A stretch of DNA of 27,147 nt from JAEKLB01 sp050249235. GTDB taxonomy: Bacteria > Actinomycetota > Acidimicrobiia > Acidimicrobiales > CADCSY01. Position numbers and translations under genes: made by a program. The stretch is from assembly GCA_050249235.1 (NCBI GenBank), contig JBFWQW010000030.1:1-27147 (forward strand). The letters are read 5' to 3'. Positions 1-10,101 of this stretch are shown piece by piece. Position 1 is the first letter of the stretch. Each line of letters starts with the position of its first letter. The notes beneath the pieces are model-generated. The model had not been told where the DNA came from. It ran no database searches and saw only the letters and a program-made list of their open reading frames with translations.

Positions 1-1604
<1,604 letters not shown>

Positions 1605-1608
<4 letters not shown>

Positions 1609-2666
1609 CGCCCGCCCTCCTGGCTTCCACCGCCGAGGACGCCAGCCGGTTCGCGCACTTCGACACGCCGGCCTGGGTCTGGGCGGCGTTCGTGGCGCTC
1701 ATCGTCACGCTGGTGGTGGTCGACCTGCTGCTGGTCCACCGGACCCCCCACGAGGTCACCGTGCGGGCGGCGGCGGTCGAGAGCGGGGTGTGGATCGCCC
1801 TCGGCCTCGCCTTCACCTTCGTGATCCTCGCCTGGCAGGGCGGGCAGGCGGCCGGCGAGTACCTCTCGGGCTACCTGATCGAGGAGAGCCTCTCGATCGA
1901 CAACGTGTTCGTGTGGGCGGTGATCCTCACGTTCTTCGCGGTGCCGATGGCGTACCGCTTCCGGGTCCTGTTCTGGGGCATCTTCGGCGCCCTGGTGCTC
2001 CGCGCCCTGTTCATCTTCGCCGGGGTGGCTCTCGTCGAGCGGTTCGACGCCGTCCTCTACGTCTTCGGTGCGTTCCTCGTGTACACCGCGCTCAAGATCG
2101 CTCGCCACGACGAGGCCGAGGTCCACCCGGAGGAGAACCTCGCGCTCCGGGTCGTGCGCCGGGTCGTGCCGTCGAGCAGCGAGTACGACGGCCAGAAGCT
2201 GTTCACCAGGGACAACGGCCGGAGGGTGGCGACCCCGCTGTTCGCCGTGCTCGTGATGATCGAGACCACCGACGTCCTCTTCGCGGTCGACTCGATCCCG
2301 GCCATCCTGGCCGTCAGCCGCGAGCAGTTCATCGTCTTCAGCTCCAACGCCTTCGCCATCCTGGGCCTGCGGTCGCTCTACTTCCTGCTGGCGGGCATGG
2401 CCGGGAAGTTCCGCTACCTGAACGTGGGGCTCGGGTTCATCCTGGCCTTCGTCGGCGTGAAGATGCTCACCCACCGGCTGGTCCACCTGCCGACGTGGTC
2501 GTCGCTGGTCGTGATCCTGGCCACCCTCGCCATCGCGGTCGTGGCGTCCATCCGGGCCGATGCCCGCGACGGGGGCACGGGGGGCGACGGGGTCGACGAC
2601 CGGCCGCCCGAGGACCTCGCCGAGCGGACCCGGGGCCACGACGGCCCGCCCTCGATCGCCGGCTGA
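1605..2666 (+). CDS. TerC/Alx-family integral membrane protein
   Basis: This 353-residue multi-pass membrane protein starts at GTG 1605, overlapping the dikinase stop (GTGA), which suggests translational coupling. Hydrophobic segments occur near residues 24-44, 60-78, 100-115, 121-145, 148-165, 211-232, 243-265, 272-288 and 298-316. The TerC signatures are present: LIEESLSIDNVFVW (92-104) and IETTDVLFAVDSIPAI (219-234), whose intramembrane acidic residues are conserved in the family. Characterised relatives are linked to manganese export, metalation of secreted enzymes, or tellurite resistance. The substrate here cannot be read from sequence. The C-terminal 35 residues are a charged, Gly/Asp-rich tail that is probably disordered. 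No other tellurite-resistance genes are nearby, so metal homeostasis is the more cautious reading. Confidence 0.9.
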
Positions 2667-2734
2667 CGGGCCCGGCTCCGGGTCCCACCGCACTGTCCGC
2701 GTCGTGCTCGGCTCCTCGGTCCGAGCGCGGTCGG

Positions 2735-2740
2735 TACCGT
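2735..2740 (+). promoter_or_regulatory. Putative -10 element (TACCGT) of dnaG
   Basis: TACCGT occupies -14 to -9 relative to the dnaG ATG at 2749. This fits the TANNNT -10 pattern and would place transcription start at or within two bases of the start codon. No convincing -35 hexamer is visible. It would give dnaG-rpoD its own promoter apart from ppdK-terC. Confidence 0.5.
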
Positions 2741-2748
2741 CGGGACCG

Positions 2749-4502
2749 ATGGGCATCGCCGCCGAGGACATCGAGAAGGTCCGTGCCCAGACCGACGTCC
2801 TGGCGGTCATGGGCGAGCACGTCGCCCTGCGCAAGCAGGGCGCCAGCTGGCTCGGCCTCTGCCCGTTCCACGCCGAGAAGTCGCCCTCGTTCTCGGTGAA
2901 CCCCGAGCACGGGCTCTTCTACTGCTTCGGCTGCCAGGCCAAGGGCGACATCATCACCTTCGTCCAGGAGGCGCAGCACCTCGACTTCGTCGGCGCGGTC
3001 GAGTCGCTGGCGGCCCGGGCCGGCATCACGCTCCGCTACGACACCTCCCGCGAGTCCGGGGAGCGCCGCCGCCGCAGCGTGCTGATCGAGGCGATGAACA
3101 AGGCCGTCGAGTGGTACCACGCCCGCCTCCTCGACTCGCCGGACGCGGCGAAGGCCCGCTCGTACCTGCGCTCCCGGGGCTACGACGGCGAGATCGTGCG
3201 CCGCTACCGGCTGGGCTGGGCACCGGACGACTGGGACGCCCTCGTCAAGGCCTCCCGCCTCGATGCGGAGGTGCTGCGCGACACCGGGCTGGCCTTCCTG
3301 AACCGGCGGAACCGCTTGCAGGACTCGTTCCGCGGACGGGTGCTGTTCCCGATCTTCGACACGCGGGGCGACGCGGTGGCCCTCGGAGGCCGGATCCTGC
3401 CCGGCTCGCCCGACCCGGCCAAGTACAAGAACTCGCCCACGACCTCGATCTACGAGAAGAGCGAGGTCCTCTACGGGCTCAACTGGGCCAAGGGCCCGAT
3501 CGTCACGAAGGGCGAGGTCGTGGTCTGCGAGGGCTACACCGACGTGATCGGGATGGGCCAGGCTGGGGTGGACTGGGCGGTCGCGACCTGCGGCACCGCC
3601 CTCACCGACCGCCACGTCGCCATGCTCAAGAACTTCTCGCGACGGATCGTGCTGGCCTTCGACGCCGATGCCGCCGGGCAGGGGGCGGCCGAGCGGTTCT
3701 ACGAGTGGGAGCGGCGCCATGACGTCGACGTGTACGTGGCCGCCCTGCCCCCCGGCGCCGACCCGGGGGACCTGGCCCGCAGCGACCCGGCCGGGCTGCT
3801 CCGGTCGGTGGAGGAGGCCCGGCCGTTCCTCGAGTTCCGACTCGAGCGGCTGCTCGGCGCGGCCAACCTGTCGACGCCGGAGGGACGGGCCCGGGCGGCG
3901 GAGCAGGCCATGGCCATCGTGGCCGAGCACCCCAACGACCTCGTCCGCGACCAGTACCTCATGCAGGTGGCCGACCGGACCCGCCTCGACCCCGCCCGGC
4001 TCCGGGGCACCGCCACCAACTCCCGTCGCCGGACCGCGACGCCGCCGGTCGCCCGGGCCCGTCCCAGCCGCCACGAGAGCCCGTCGCTGCTGGCCCTCCG
4101 GCTGGCGGTGCACGACCCCGCCTCGGTGGCCGAGCACCTCCACGCGGTGCTGTTCGTCGACCCGGTCGAGCTCGAGGCCTTCCGCTCCCTGGCGTCGGCC
4201 AGCACGCTCCACGAGGCCATCACGAACGCCGACCCGGAGGCGGCCGAGCTGCTCCAGCGGCTGGCGGTGGAGGAGACCGACGCCGAGGCCGACGACGTGG
4301 TCGCCCTCCTCGTGGGCGACGCGGTGACCCGCGCCCTGCGGGAGATCGAGGCCGAGGCCCGGGCCTCGGCCGATCCCCTCGGCGCCAGCGAGCTCATCGC
4401 CTGGCTCAAGCTCCTGGTCGAACAGCTCAGGGCACCCGAGTCGCGGCGGGCGGCGCTGGGGCAGTTGGTACCCTTCCTCGCAGCCCGGGCGGAGGAGGGA
4501 GC

Positions 4503-4506
<4 letters not shown>
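2749..4506 (+). CDS. dnaG: DNA primase DnaG
   Basis: This 585-residue primase makes RNA primers at the replication fork. The ATG at 2749 was chosen because the protein then begins with the usual short lead-in to the zinc finger (EDIEKVRAQTDVLAVMGEHV). The frame is open further upstream, but that extension is Pro/Gly/Ser-rich and overlaps terC. The CHC2 zinc finger has Cys38, His41, Cys59 and Cys62. The catalytic core includes the TOPRIM domain, with Glu261 in CEGYTDV and Asp305/Asp307 in FDADAAG for metal binding. The C-terminal region (about 420-585) is Ala/Glu-rich and diverged, as is normal for the helicase-binding part. The stop overlaps the rpoD GTG by four bases, giving the classical dnaG-rpoD pairing. 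No rpsU is present upstream; ppdK and terC lie there instead. Confidence 0.97.
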
Positions 4507-5837
<1,331 letters not shown>

Positions 5838-5865
5838 TCCCGGGACGGCGGGAGCGACGGGTCGT

Positions 5866-5894
5866 CGGGCGGTCCGGGTCGGCGGCACCGCCCG
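5866..5894 (+). terminator. Possible terminator hairpin after rpoD
   Basis: CGGGCGGT (5866-5873) and ACCGCCCG (5887-5894) form a perfect 8-bp stem with a 13-nt loop, 29 bases after the rpoD stop. There is no T-tract, so it may be only a weak terminator or an mRNA 3'-end stabiliser. Confidence 0.4.
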
Positions 5895-5927
5895 TGGCAG
5901 GAGCGGGACCGGCCGGATCGGCCGGGC

Positions 5928-5933
5928 TACCGT
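5928..5933 (+). promoter_or_regulatory. Putative -10 element (TACCGT) of the RCC1-repeat gene
   Basis: TACCGT lies at -12 to -7 from the GTG at 5940. This is the spacing expected when transcription begins at the first base of the start codon (leaderless mRNA). No Shine-Dalgarno sequence is seen at an appropriate distance, which also supports this start. Confidence 0.55.
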
Positions 5934-5939
5934 CCGGGC

Positions 5940-7169
5940 GTGCCCGCCCCCCGCCGCTGGCTGCTCGCCCTCGCCCTGGTCCTCGCGCCGGTCCTCGTCG
6001 CCGCCGCCTGCGCCGGGGGCGACGACGACGACGAGGCGTCGTCCACGTCGTCGACCACCGCCACCACCGCAGGGGAGGACGAGCCCGAGGCCTTCGTCGC
6101 CTCGACCGTGGTGGCGGGCGATCAGCACGCCTGCGCGCTCGACGACGCCGGCAAGGCGTGGTGCTGGGGCTACAACCGGATGGGCCAACTCGGGGACGGG
6201 ACCAACACCGACAGGAAGACGCCGGTCGCGGTCGCCACCACCTCGACCTTCGAGCGACTGACGGCGGGGCGCTACTTCACCTGCGGCACCGCCACCGACG
6301 GCGCCACGCTGTGCTGGGGCGACAACGGCAGCGGCCAGCTGGGCAACGGCGCCACCGGTGCCGGCGGTGCGAGCGCCAACCGGAACGAGCCGGTCACGGT
6401 GCTCGGCGGCCTGCGCCTCACCGAGATCGACGCCGGCCAGGCCCACGTCTGCGCCACGGTGGCCGGTGGCCAGGTCCACTGCTGGGGCGCCTACGCCTCG
6501 GGCCAGCTGGGCAACGGCTCGACCGCCGACCAGACCCAGCCCGGTGGGGCTGCCGCCGGCCTGGCCCTCCACGGGCTGTCGCTGCGGGGCATGCAGTCGT
6601 GCGGCCTCGACGCCGGCGGCCAGGCCTGGTGCTGGGGCAACGACACGTTCGGGCAGCTCGGCAACGGCCAGAAGACCAACGTCCGCCAGCCCATGCCGGT
6701 GGCCGTGGTCGGTCCCACCCGGTTCGTCTCGCTGGCGCTCGGGCGCACGTGGGCCTGCGGCCTGGACGCGGCGGGTGGCGCCTGGTGCTGGGGAGCCAAC
6801 GACCGGGGCCAGCTCGGCGACGGCACCACCGTCGAGAAGCTCGCCCCGACCGCCGTGACCGGCGGGCACCGGTTCGTCTCGCTGGCGGCCGGGATCACCC
6901 ACACGTGCGGCGTCGACACCGCCGGGGCGGCCTGGTGCTGGGGGGCCAACGGCGACGGCAGGCTGGGCGACGGCACGAGCACTGACCGTTCGGCCCCGGC
7001 GGCCGTGCTCGGCGACCTGACGTTCGGGCAGGTCCGGCCGGGCGAGGACTTCACCTGCGGGGTCACCACCGCCGGGGGCGCCTGGTGCTGGGGCGGCGCC
7101 GGCGTGGGCTGGCTCGGCGACGGGAGCGGTCAGTCCAGCGCCGAGCCGGTGCCGGTGGCGCCCGTCTAG
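5940..7169 (+). CDS. RCC1-repeat (seven-bladed beta-propeller) predicted lipoprotein
   Basis: This 409-residue protein starts at GTG 5940. Its N terminus is a lipoprotein signal peptide: basic PAPRR, a hydrophobic stretch at 7-20, and a lipobox-like AAAC with Cys24. A Gly/Asp/Ser/Thr-rich linker follows to about residue 50. The rest is seven RCC1-type repeats, each with a core such as AWCWGANDRGQLGDGT, enough for one closed propeller outside the membrane. Every blade has a C-x9-C pair: 65/75, 115/125, 171/181, 221/231, 273/283, 323/333 and 373/383. This suggests one disulfide per blade. Bacterial RCC1-repeat proteins are mostly uncharacterised, so partner and function are unknown; nuclear RCC1 exchange-factor activity should not be inferred. 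The gene converges on tRNA-Met with only six bases between them. Confidence 0.9.
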   Translation: MPAPRRWLLALALVLAPVLVAAACAGGDDDDEASSTSSTTATTAGEDEPEAFVASTVVAGDQHACALDDAGKAWCWGYNRMGQLGDGTNTDRKTPVAVATTSTFERLTAGRYFTCGTATDGATLCWGDNGSGQLGNGATGAGGASANRNEPVTVLGGLRLTEIDAGQAHVCATVAGGQVHCWGAYASGQLGNGSTADQTQPGGAAAGLALHGLSLRGMQSCGLDAGGQAWCWGNDTFGQLGNGQKTNVRQPMPVAVVGPTRFVSLALGRTWACGLDAAGGAWCWGANDRGQLGDGTTVEKLAPTAVTGGHRFVSLAAGITHTCGVDTAGAAWCWGANGDGRLGDGTSTDRSAPAAVLGDLTFGQVRPGEDFTCGVTTAGGAWCWGGAGVGWLGDGSGQSSAEPVPVAPV

Positions 7170-7175
7170 ATCGGG

Positions 7176-7247
7176 TGGGGCAGGGAGGTGTCGAACCTCC
7201 GACCCGCGCATTATGAGTGCGCTGCTCTGCCGTTGAGCTACTGCCCC
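7176..7247 (-). tRNA. tRNA-Met (anticodon CAT)
   Basis: A complete 72-nt cloverleaf on the minus strand. The acceptor stem is GGGGCAG/CTGCCCC with discriminator A. The D arm is GCTC-AACGGCA-GAGC, the anticodon arm GCGCA-CTCATAA-TGCGC, and the T arm GGAGG-TTCGACA-CCTCC. The anticodon is CAT. The paired first base pair argues against an initiator tRNA. A tRNA-Ile in which the CAT wobble base is modified to lysidine cannot be excluded by eye. CCA is not encoded. Confidence 0.93.
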
Positions 7248-7306
7248 GGGAGCGGCAACGATGCCACGGGTGCCGGGGCTGACCGGCGGCGACCGTGGTC
7301 GCGTGG

Positions 7307-7379
7307 CTCCGGGGGTGGGGCTCGAACCCACGACAACTCGATTAACAGTCGAGCGCTCTGCCAGCTGAGCTACCCCGGA
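7307..7379 (-). tRNA. tRNA-Asn (anticodon GTT)
   Basis: A complete 73-nt cloverleaf on the minus strand. The acceptor stem is TCCGGGG/CCCCGGA with discriminator G. The D arm is GCTC-AGCTGGCA-GAGC, the anticodon arm CTCGA-CTGTTAA-TCGAG, and the T arm GTGGG-TTCGAGC-CCCAC. CCA is not encoded. Its first ten bases are also the last codons of the upstream protein gene on the same strand. tRNA-Met follows 59 bases downstream, probably on the same transcript. Confidence 0.96.
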
Positions 7380-8020
7380 AAGCCGGGACAGGCTAGCAGT
7401 GCCCTCACGAGGCCCATGATGGCCCGATGGGTCCGTGCGCACGAGTAGGAGATCGTGACGCAGCCCATCGGATGCTTCGCGTGGCGAATGGAAGGGTCGG
7501 GCACGGCTCGGTACGGCGCGCCGAACTGCGTCGTGGGCACGCCGGTCACGGACGCCCACCACGCCGTCGCTGCCGCGAGGTCGAGACCCTCGTGGAGATA
7601 GATCCGGACACGCAGGCGCGACTCATCGAGCTCGAAGAAGGTCCGCATCCAGAGGAGGAACAGCGCGACCATGCGCTCGTCGCTGTTCGCGAACGCGACC
7701 CTCCGGTCGGTCTTCGCCCCTTCCCCCGCGTAGAGGGCGGCGCCGGCGACCAGGAGGTCTCGCTCGGAGAGGTCGCCCACCATGTCGCGGCCCCAGGCCC
7801 GCATGGCGTCGATCTCGGCCAGGCGGGCCCGGGCCAGGCGGTTCGGACCGGTGGCGGGGCGGGCCCGGGGACGGCGGGGGGTGTACGGCACGTCCCGCGT
7901 CCAGAGCGACACCGATGAGCGGGACACGGCGAGCTCGGCCGCGATCTCCGGCATCGTCCAGCCCTCGGCCCGGAGCTGGCGGGCCCGCGCCTGGTCCTCG
8001 GTCTTGCCCCGGTAGCCCAT
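7370..8020 (-). CDS. HTH plus LAGLIDADG-like domain protein overlapping tRNA-Asn
   Basis: This 216-residue protein starts at ATG 8020. Residues 8-43 form a helix-turn-helix of resolvase/terminase-like type (QLRAEGWTMPEIAAELAVSR, then SSVSLW). A basic Pro/Arg linker spans 45-66. Residues 88-130 resemble a single LAGLIDADG motif, LLVAGAALYAGEGAK, with Glu100 where the family has its catalytic acid; NSDERMVALFLLWMR follows, as in LAGLIDADG proteins. The tail (about 175-205) has HPMGCVTISYS. I do not know a characterised homologue. One motif per chain would imply a dimer if the fold is right. It could be a DNA-binding regulator that reuses the fold rather than a nuclease. The stop codon (7370-7372) lies within tRNA-Asn. 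Upstream, CAGGCT at -12 to -7 is a one-mismatch version of the local leaderless -10 box. Confidence 0.72.
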   Translation of the reverse strand: MGYRGKTEDQARARQLRAEGWTMPEIAAELAVSRSSVSLWTRDVPYTPRRPRARPATGPNRLARARLAEIDAMRAWGRDMVGDLSERDLLVAGAALYAGEGAKTDRRVAFANSDERMVALFLLWMRTFFELDESRLRVRIYLHEGLDLAAATAWWASVTGVPTTQFGAPYRAVPDPSIRHAKHPMGCVTISYSCARTHRAIMGLVRALLACPGFPG

Positions 8021-8134
8021 GCCGACAGCCTGCCGACGGCCTGGGACACCCTCGCCGTGATCGCTTCCGGCAACCCCGGCGACCGCGAGGCTCGCGGAAC
8101 GTGCACGAGGCGGGCCGTGCCGAGCCGAGGTGGG

Positions 8135-8695
8135 TCAGTCGGCCAGCCAGGCGGGAGCGCGGTCGAGGAGGAAGCGGCTGACGGCCATGCAGCGGTCGAG
8201 GGTCTCGCAGAGGAGCTCCTCGCCCAGCCAGATGCGGGCCAGGCTCACCGGTTGGCGGGCCACGATGCTGACGGAGCGCTCGGGGGCGTCGGTGACCGAC
8301 GCGAACGAGTCGATGGCCGAGACCTCGAGGGGCAGCTCCGGCCCGCCCACGCCGGCGAGCTCGGTGGCGAGCAGGAGCAGGTCGGGGCCGTTGGCGAGGG
8401 GTGGGAGCTGCCAGGTGAACACCAGCGGGAAGTGGAACTCGTCGGGCGGGTTGTCGCCCTCGTCGAGGTCGAGGAAGAGGTCCTCGAAGGCCAGCAGCAC
8501 CCTCGGGTCGACCTCGAGCGACAGGTGGAGGTCGAGCGGCCCGCCGCATGCCTCCTCCGGGTGCAGGTCGACCTCCCAGGCCTGCCGGAGGGAGTAGGTC
8601 TCGACGAAGTGGCGCTCGTCGTGCACGTGGAAGCTGTGGTCGACGGCGTGCTCCTTGAGCTCGGCGACGTAGCCCGCGACGTCGATGGCGGCCAT
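8135..8695 (-). CDS. Hypothetical protein (186 aa), unknown function
   Basis: The gene starts at ATG 8695 and is divergent from the phosphatase gene at 8730 with only 34 bases between them. The product is a soluble, acidic protein with no signal peptide or membrane segment. It begins AAIDVAGYVAELKEHAVDH. The middle is rich in Asp/Glu/Leu with alternating polar and hydrophobic residues, suggesting beta-strands (for example LDLHLSLEVDPRVLLAFEDL). The C-terminal third ends in a probable helix, CETLDRCMAVSRFLLDRAP. I do not recognise the family. Good third-position GC and a -10-like TAGCCT at -13 to -8 support a real gene. Upstream codons in frame lie inside the divergent promoter and the oppositely oriented gene, so a longer start is unlikely. 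Confidence 0.7.
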   Translation of the reverse strand: MAAIDVAGYVAELKEHAVDHSFHVHDERHFVETYSLRQAWEVDLHPEEACGGPLDLHLSLEVDPRVLLAFEDLFLDLDEGDNPPDEFHFPLVFTWQLPPLANGPDLLLLATELAGVGGPELPLEVSAIDSFASVTDAPERSVSIVARQPVSLARIWLGEELLCETLDRCMAVSRFLLDRAPAWLAD

Positions 8696-8702
8696 CGGCA
8701 GG

Positions 8703-8708
8703 AGGCTA
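8703..8708 (-). promoter_or_regulatory. Putative -10 element (TAGCCT) of the hypothetical gene
   Basis: On the minus strand TAGCCT lies at -13 to -8 from the ATG at 8695. It faces the TAGGTT box of the divergent gene, seven bases away, so the two promoters share a 34-bp spacer and could not both be fully occupied at once. Confidence 0.5.
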
Positions 8709-8715
8709 CCGGCGG

Positions 8716-8721
8716 TAGGTT
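8716..8721 (+). promoter_or_regulatory. Putative -10 element (TAGGTT) of the inositol monophosphatase-family gene
   Basis: TAGGTT lies at -14 to -9 from the ATG at 8730. No Shine-Dalgarno sequence is present between it and the start (only a C-rich run), consistent with a leaderless or near-leaderless transcript. Confidence 0.5.
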
Positions 8722-8729
8722 CGCCCCCC

Positions 8730-9539
8730 ATGCCCTCGACCGGCACCGCCGCCCCGGCCGACGACGACCTCCTCGAGCTGCTCCGGGAGGCCGCCCGGCT
8801 GACGGCGCGGACCCTCCGCGAGCTGGAGGACCGGCGCCCCACGACGTCGGTCGCGGGCCAGTACGCGCTCGACGTGGCCACCGACGAGGTCGTCGTCCCG
8901 TTCTTCGTCGACGCCGGCCTCGGCGTGCTGTCGGAGGAGACCGGGCTGCACCACCCCGAGCGCGAGATCGTCGTCGTGGTCGATCCCGTCGACGGCTCCA
9001 CCAACGCCAGTCGCCACATCCCGTGGTGCGCGAGCAGCCTCTGCGCGGTCGACGCGGAGGGCCCGCGGGTGGCGAGCGTGGTGAACCTGGCCTCCGGCGA
9101 GGCGTTCGAGGCGGTCCGGGGCCGGGGGGCGCGCTGCGACGGCGTGCCGATCCGGCCGTCCGGGGTCCGGTCGCTCGGCGACGCCCTCCTGATCTTCAAC
9201 GGCGTCCCGACGCGGCACTGGGGCTGGAGCCAGGGGCGCATCCTCGGCGCCGCCGCCCTCGACCTGTGCCTCGTGGCGGCCGGGCGGGTGGACGGCTACG
9301 TCGACCTGGCCGGTGCCCACGGGCCGTGGGACTACCTGGCCGCATTGCTCGTCTGCCGGGAGGTCGGCATCGAGCTGGTCGACGCCGAAGGGCGCGACCT
9401 GGTCGTGCTCGAGCACGGCGCCCGGCGCTCGCCCCAGGCCGCGGCCACGCCCGAGCTGCTCGCCACGATCCTCGGGCACCGCCGGGCCGAGCCGCCGTAC
9501 GGCAGCCCGGGACGGGGCGAACCGGCCGCCCACCCGTAG
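8730..9539 (+). CDS. Inositol monophosphatase-family phosphatase
   Basis: This 269-residue soluble enzyme has the Mg-dependent sugar-phosphatase fold. Metal-binding motifs are present in order: GVLSEETG (Glu69/Glu70), VVDPVDGSTN (Asp85, Asp88) and GAHGPWDYLA (Asp201), matching the three signature sites of the family. Members act on inositol phosphates, histidinol phosphate, fructose-1,6-bisphosphate or PAP, and the motifs do not choose among them. No his, ino or cys genes are adjacent. The ATG at 8730 was preferred over a GTG at 8685 because the latter lies inside the divergent gene and gives a non-family Pro/Arg leader. The stop TAG is part of the next gene's presumed -10 box. The last 20 residues are Pro/Gly/Arg-rich and probably disordered. 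Confidence 0.9.
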   Translation: MPSTGTAAPADDDLLELLREAARLTARTLRELEDRRPTTSVAGQYALDVATDEVVVPFFVDAGLGVLSEETGLHHPEREIVVVVDPVDGSTNASRHIPWCASSLCAVDAEGPRVASVVNLASGEAFEAVRGRGARCDGVPIRPSGVRSLGDALLIFNGVPTRHWGWSQGRILGAAALDLCLVAAGRVDGYVDLAGAHGPWDYLAALLVCREVGIELVDAEGRDLVVLEHGARRSPQAAATPELLATILGHRRAEPPYGSPGRGEPAAHP

Positions 9540-9542
9540 GCT
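9537..9542 (+). promoter_or_regulatory. Putative -10 element (TAGGCT) of the NUDIX gene, overlapping a stop codon
   Basis: TAGGCT is at -12 to -7 from the ATG at 9549. Its first three bases are the TAG stop codon of the preceding gene. The position is right for transcription starting on the A of the ATG. Confidence 0.5.
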
Positions 9543-9548
9543 CTCCCG

Positions 9549-10049
9549 ATGATGCGGCGACTGCACGCCGTCCTCCTGCGGGTGTTCGGTGCCCTGCCGA
9601 GGCCGATCCGCCGGGCGGCGGTTCGATCGCTGTCTCCCTCGTTCACGGTCGGCGCCATCTGCGTCATCGAGCGCTCGGACGGCTGCATCCTCCTCGTCCG
9701 CCAGAGCTATCGCCGCCACTGGGGGCTCCCCGGTGGCCTGCTGCGCCGGCGGGAGGAGGCCGAGGACGGCGTGCGGCGGGAGGTGCTCGAAGAGGTGGGC
9801 ATGGACGTCGAGCTGGTGGGCGAGCCGGCCGTCGTGGTCAGCGCCCGCTTCCGGCGCGTCGACGTCGTGTTCCGGGGGACGCCGGTCGACGACGGATGCG
9901 GCCCGCCCGCCGCCGAGGTCGTGCCGCGGTCGGTCGAGATCGTCGAGGCCCAGTGGTTCGCTCCCGACCGCCTGCCCGACCTCCAGCCCGAGGCGACCGG
10001 GGCCGTCGTCGCCCTCGCCCGGGTGAACGCGCCCGCCCTCCGGGCCTGA
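9549..10049 (+). CDS. NUDIX hydrolase
   Basis: This 166-residue protein has a perfect Nudix box, G-x5-E-x7-REVLEEVGM. The box follows HWGLPGG and runs from the second Gly through the catalytic REVLEE helix that binds Mg. Members hydrolyse nucleoside diphosphates linked to another group; the substrate cannot be predicted here. An N-terminal extension of about 30 residues, with basic and hydrophobic residues (RRLHAVLLRVFGALPRPIRR), precedes the first strand SFTVGAICVIE. It could be an amphipathic helix. The start is the first of two consecutive ATGs (9549, 9552); the -10 box at 9537 favours the first. It follows the phosphatase gene after nine bases. Confidence 0.92.
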   Translation: MMRRLHAVLLRVFGALPRPIRRAAVRSLSPSFTVGAICVIERSDGCILLVRQSYRRHWGLPGGLLRRREEAEDGVRREVLEEVGMDVELVGEPAVVVSARFRRVDVVFRGTPVDDGCGPPAAEVVPRSVEIVEAQWFAPDRLPDLQPEATGAVVALARVNAPALRA

Positions 10050-10087
10050 CCGGCGGCGAGGTCGCGGGTCGCCACCGGGCCGACCGT

Positions 10088-10093
10088 TACGCT
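10088..10093 (+). promoter_or_regulatory. Putative -10 element (TACGCT) of murA
   Basis: TACGCT lies at -14 to -9 from the murA GTG at 10102. No Shine-Dalgarno sequence follows, fitting a (near-)leaderless transcript. Confidence 0.5.
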
Positions 10094-10101
10094 CCTGCCC
10101 T

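Noticed and set aside
2560..2748. A 63-codon N-terminal extension of dnaG
   Set aside because: It overlaps the end of terC, is Pro/Gly/Ser/Arg-rich and absent from known primases; ATG 2749 gives the standard N terminus and has a -10-like box.
7170..8020. Genomic island inserted at the tRNA-Asn/tRNA-Met genes
   Set aside because: No integrase, no duplicated tRNA end and no change in base composition; the overlap is at the tRNA 5' end, not the 3' half usually used as an attachment site.
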